Assembly (NCBI RefSeq): GCF_000165425.1
Contig: NW_001799023.1
Coordinates: forward strand, 149,924 to 213,923
Direction of reading: 5' to 3'
Source: Paramecium tetraurelia
Lineage: Eukaryota > Ciliophora > Oligohymenophorea > Peniculida > Parameciidae
Length of the DNA: 64,000 bases
Both the position numbers and the translations under genes were made by a program. Shown here piece after piece: positions 61,701 to 64,000 of the stretch; the first letter of the stretch is position 1; each line of letters begins with the position of its first letter. The notes under the pieces are model-generated. The model saw only the letters and a program-made list of their open reading frames with translations, did no database searches and was not told the DNA's origin.

Positions 61701-63340
61701 AGAAATGCGAGGATCTAGCTGCATCAATCAACACTCACAAATAATGCAGTGATTTCGATAAGACTTGTACAACCACAGGTGCTGGTTGCATCACTATGAC
61801 AACTTGTTCAGGATATAAAACTGAATCAATTTGTAAGAGCGCCTCATATGTAAAGGATGCTAAGACTTCAGAATTGGGTAGATGTGGATGGGAAAACAAT
61901 AAATGCAGAGAAAGAGCTTGTTAAGATTTAAGTGCAACTACTGATGCTGAATGTGATGCACATTTGAGTGGTTGTAAGACAAACGGCACAGTCTGTGTTT
62001 CAGCACAAACTTGCGGCGACTTCAAGACCAAATAATACTGTCTCTCATCAAAGACTGGACCTTGTCTCTGGGTTGAAACAAACTCAACCTGCTATGATTA
62101 TGATAGATGCGAGGATGCTCTCTTTAAAACTCACGAAGGTTGTTAAGCCTTCTCTCCTCTTTGTACTACCAATGGAGAAATCTGCATACCCATTACATCT
62201 TGTGAGAAAACTGTCTTAAAGGCATCTTGTAATAAGGGAACTGATGGTGATTGTGGATATTTACCAACTGAAAAATGCAAGAAATTCGATAAATGTTCAG
62301 ATGCAGTCTCAAGTGATTAAAATACATGCTTAGCATATGGTGGTTGTATCACAGATGGAGCTACATGTGTGGCTAAGGGTAAATGCAATGAATACAAAAC
62401 AGAAATTGCATGCAAAAACAATCTTGGTACAGATGGAATTTGCTTCTGGAATGGCTCAGCATGTAAGTTGAAGGAATGTTCAGATCTTACTGGAACAACC
62501 CATGAAAGTTGTAAATCTCAAGTTGTCAGTAGTGGTTCCTGCACCACTGATGGAACTAAATGTATCCCTCTAGGACTCTGCTCAAGTTACCTCGAACCTG
62601 GATGCTTCACAGGAACAGATGGAACATGCATCTACTCCTATCCAGTTGGTTAAACTACAGGAACCAAAGCATGTAGATTAAAGTAATGTGAAGACATTGA
62701 TAAAGGAATCAATAATTCAGCTTGTACTAATGTTATTTCTGGTAAAGAATGTGTTTCTAACACAAAGATCTGCATACCTAAAGCAGCTTGCTCAACCTAC
62801 AAAACTTTAGAAGCATGTAATGGAGGAGGAATAGATGGTACTAATAAGGTTGTTTGTGCATTCACACCCAATTCAGCTACTGATAAACTTAACGGAACTT
62901 GCAAGAACTTCACACAATGCTCCGATGCAAATTCTGACTCTATTGCTTGTGGAACTAACAAGAGTTGCAAATGGAATTAATCTGGAACAACCACATCTTG
63001 TGTATCCCACGCCTGTGACACCTTTGCTACAGGTACAGATTGCCAACCAGTTCCTAGCTTTGATGCTAAAAGCTTCACTGTCTGCACTGTACAAAACGGC
63101 AAGTGTGCACCTGGAGATCCAGGAACCATGACAGATCCAAAGATATGCTACACTAAATCTGCATATACTTACACATGGAATTCAGCAACCAGCAAGTGCG
63201 AGAAATGTTTAGCTGGATCTACATAACCAAACAACTCAAATAATAATTCTAGTAATGGTAACACTACTAATCCCAATACTGATGATTTTGGCATGATTCT
63301 ACCTATCATTACTTTGGGTCTTTTTGGAATTATGGTCTGA
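55727..63340 (+). pseudogene. Paramecium-type surface antigen (i-antigen) gene with frame disruptions
   Basis: 7.6 kb, about 2,540 codons, no clear intron. Signal peptide MKLTLILCLIALVCSQ, then tens of periodic cysteine modules of the type C..Y......C....TGKGC......C..Y.G....C, the pattern of Paramecium immobilisation antigens, and a hydrophobic C-terminal end (MILPIITLGLFGIMV) after a Ser/Asn/Thr linker, as for GPI-anchored coat proteins. Only one variant is normally expressed at a time. The frame shifts from phase 2 to phase 0 near 57460-57480 and returns to phase 2 between about 58505 and 58670, where cysteine-module text is scattered over all three frames. Because both flanks keep the cysteine pattern, this is either a silent, decaying family copy or sequence error. 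No near-identical central tandem repeats were seen. Confidence 0.8.
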
Positions 63341-64000
63341 TTATGATTTTATTATATATAGGGAAAATTTAAACAAATATTCAAAAATTCTTTATTATTC
63401 TATTTATATAACTATTTTATGAATTAAAATAGAACATTATTCTTACTATTCTTAAGAACACTTAATTATAGAAACAATGAAAAAAGTTACTTGAACAATT
63501 ATTGGTTAAATCTCAAAAGAACTCGAAAATAAAATTTAGAGTATTTAAAGAATTATAATATATTAACAATTTACATAAAAATATTTGTTTTAAATTAGAA
63601 AAAATTGAAATCAAAAATCAAATAAGAAGGAATTAATTACAAAATGTTTCACACTAAAATTATTGTGTAACTTAGAAATCTCATTCTGCATTTATTGTGA
63701 ATAATTATAAACTCACCTAATTGTTTCAAATTATTAAGATACTCTAAAAATATTATAAATATCTTAAGCCTTTAAGCAAATACTCAAAGAAACCCAAAGT
63801 TATTTACAGAAAGTAATATCCAATAATAATTGCCTATAAGATAAAGAAACAAGAGAAATTGAGAAGACTGCATAGATAATAAAATACCTGATTTTGTTAA
63901 AATTCACTTAATAGAAGATATAATCGCTTTTTTGAAATCCTTTTCTTATTTACACCAAAATTATCGGGAGAATTTAAACAAGTTAAAAAATAGATAGCTA
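63341..64000. other. AT-rich right end of the window, 660 nt
   Basis: No coding frame, tRNA or telomeric G4T2/G3T3 repeat seen. Contains the 3' flank of the surface antigen gene. Confidence 0.45.

Noticed and set aside
62835-63131. 98-codon plus-strand frame in another phase of the surface antigen
   Set aside because: The cysteine-module frame runs continuously through the interval; this is an out-of-phase shadow.
21-63990. Telomere repeats, CRISPR arrays, insertion sequences or viral genes
   Set aside because: No G4T2/G3T3 tracts, spaced direct repeats, transposase or viral structural motifs were seen on either strand.

Overview
The window is macronuclear DNA of a ciliate, almost certainly Paramecium (probably the aurelia group). 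Coding regions read through only if TAA and TAG encode glutamine and TGA is the sole stop. Most frame breaks in conserved genes are resolved by GT...AG introns of about 19-36 nt. Noncoding DNA is very AT-rich, genes are packed on both strands with gaps as small as 19 nt, and a Paramecium-type surface antigen sits near the right edge. All coordinates below use the ciliate code. Because introns were placed by eye, lengths that come out divisible by three after splicing are the main internal check.

Left part (1-17 kb): the 3' end of an unknown gene; a SAPS-domain PP6 regulatory subunit; a ULK-like kinase followed by a small gene resembling the kinase's own C-terminal domain; a small membrane protein; a two-pore-type cation channel with EF-hands; a CK1-type kinase; a hybrid histidine kinase with a decayed relative beside it; and a TB2/DP1/HVA22 (REEP/Yop1) ER-shaping protein. 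Much of this stretch is signalling and Ca2+/cAMP-era regulation.

Middle part (17-35 kb): mostly housekeeping genes. These are a 14-3-3 protein, importin-5-type karyopherin, proteasome subunit alpha-2, a TBC-domain protein, tRNA-Arg(ACG), a VWA-like protein, a cytochrome P450, a long coiled-coil protein with an axonemal-dynein-light-chain-like motif and an EF-hand, and a mitochondrial oxoglutarate/malate-type carrier.

Right part (35-64 kb): a full ABCC transporter, a coiled-coil protein, a Rad5/Rad16-type SNF2-RING protein, a Gln/Asn-rich protein, a large cysteine-rich membrane protein with eight CDDGN-type disulfide repeats, and a 7.6-kb surface antigen gene with frame disruptions. Intergenic spaces are longest here (1.1-1.4 kb). 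One of them holds a nested hairpin closed by a GNRA-type loop that no gene explains.

No operon logic, CRISPR, insertion sequence or telomere repeat is visible. The most interesting points are the kinase-domain duplication, the histidine kinase with eroded ATP-binding boxes and its decayed neighbour, the frame-broken surface antigen, and the unexplained intergenic hairpin.
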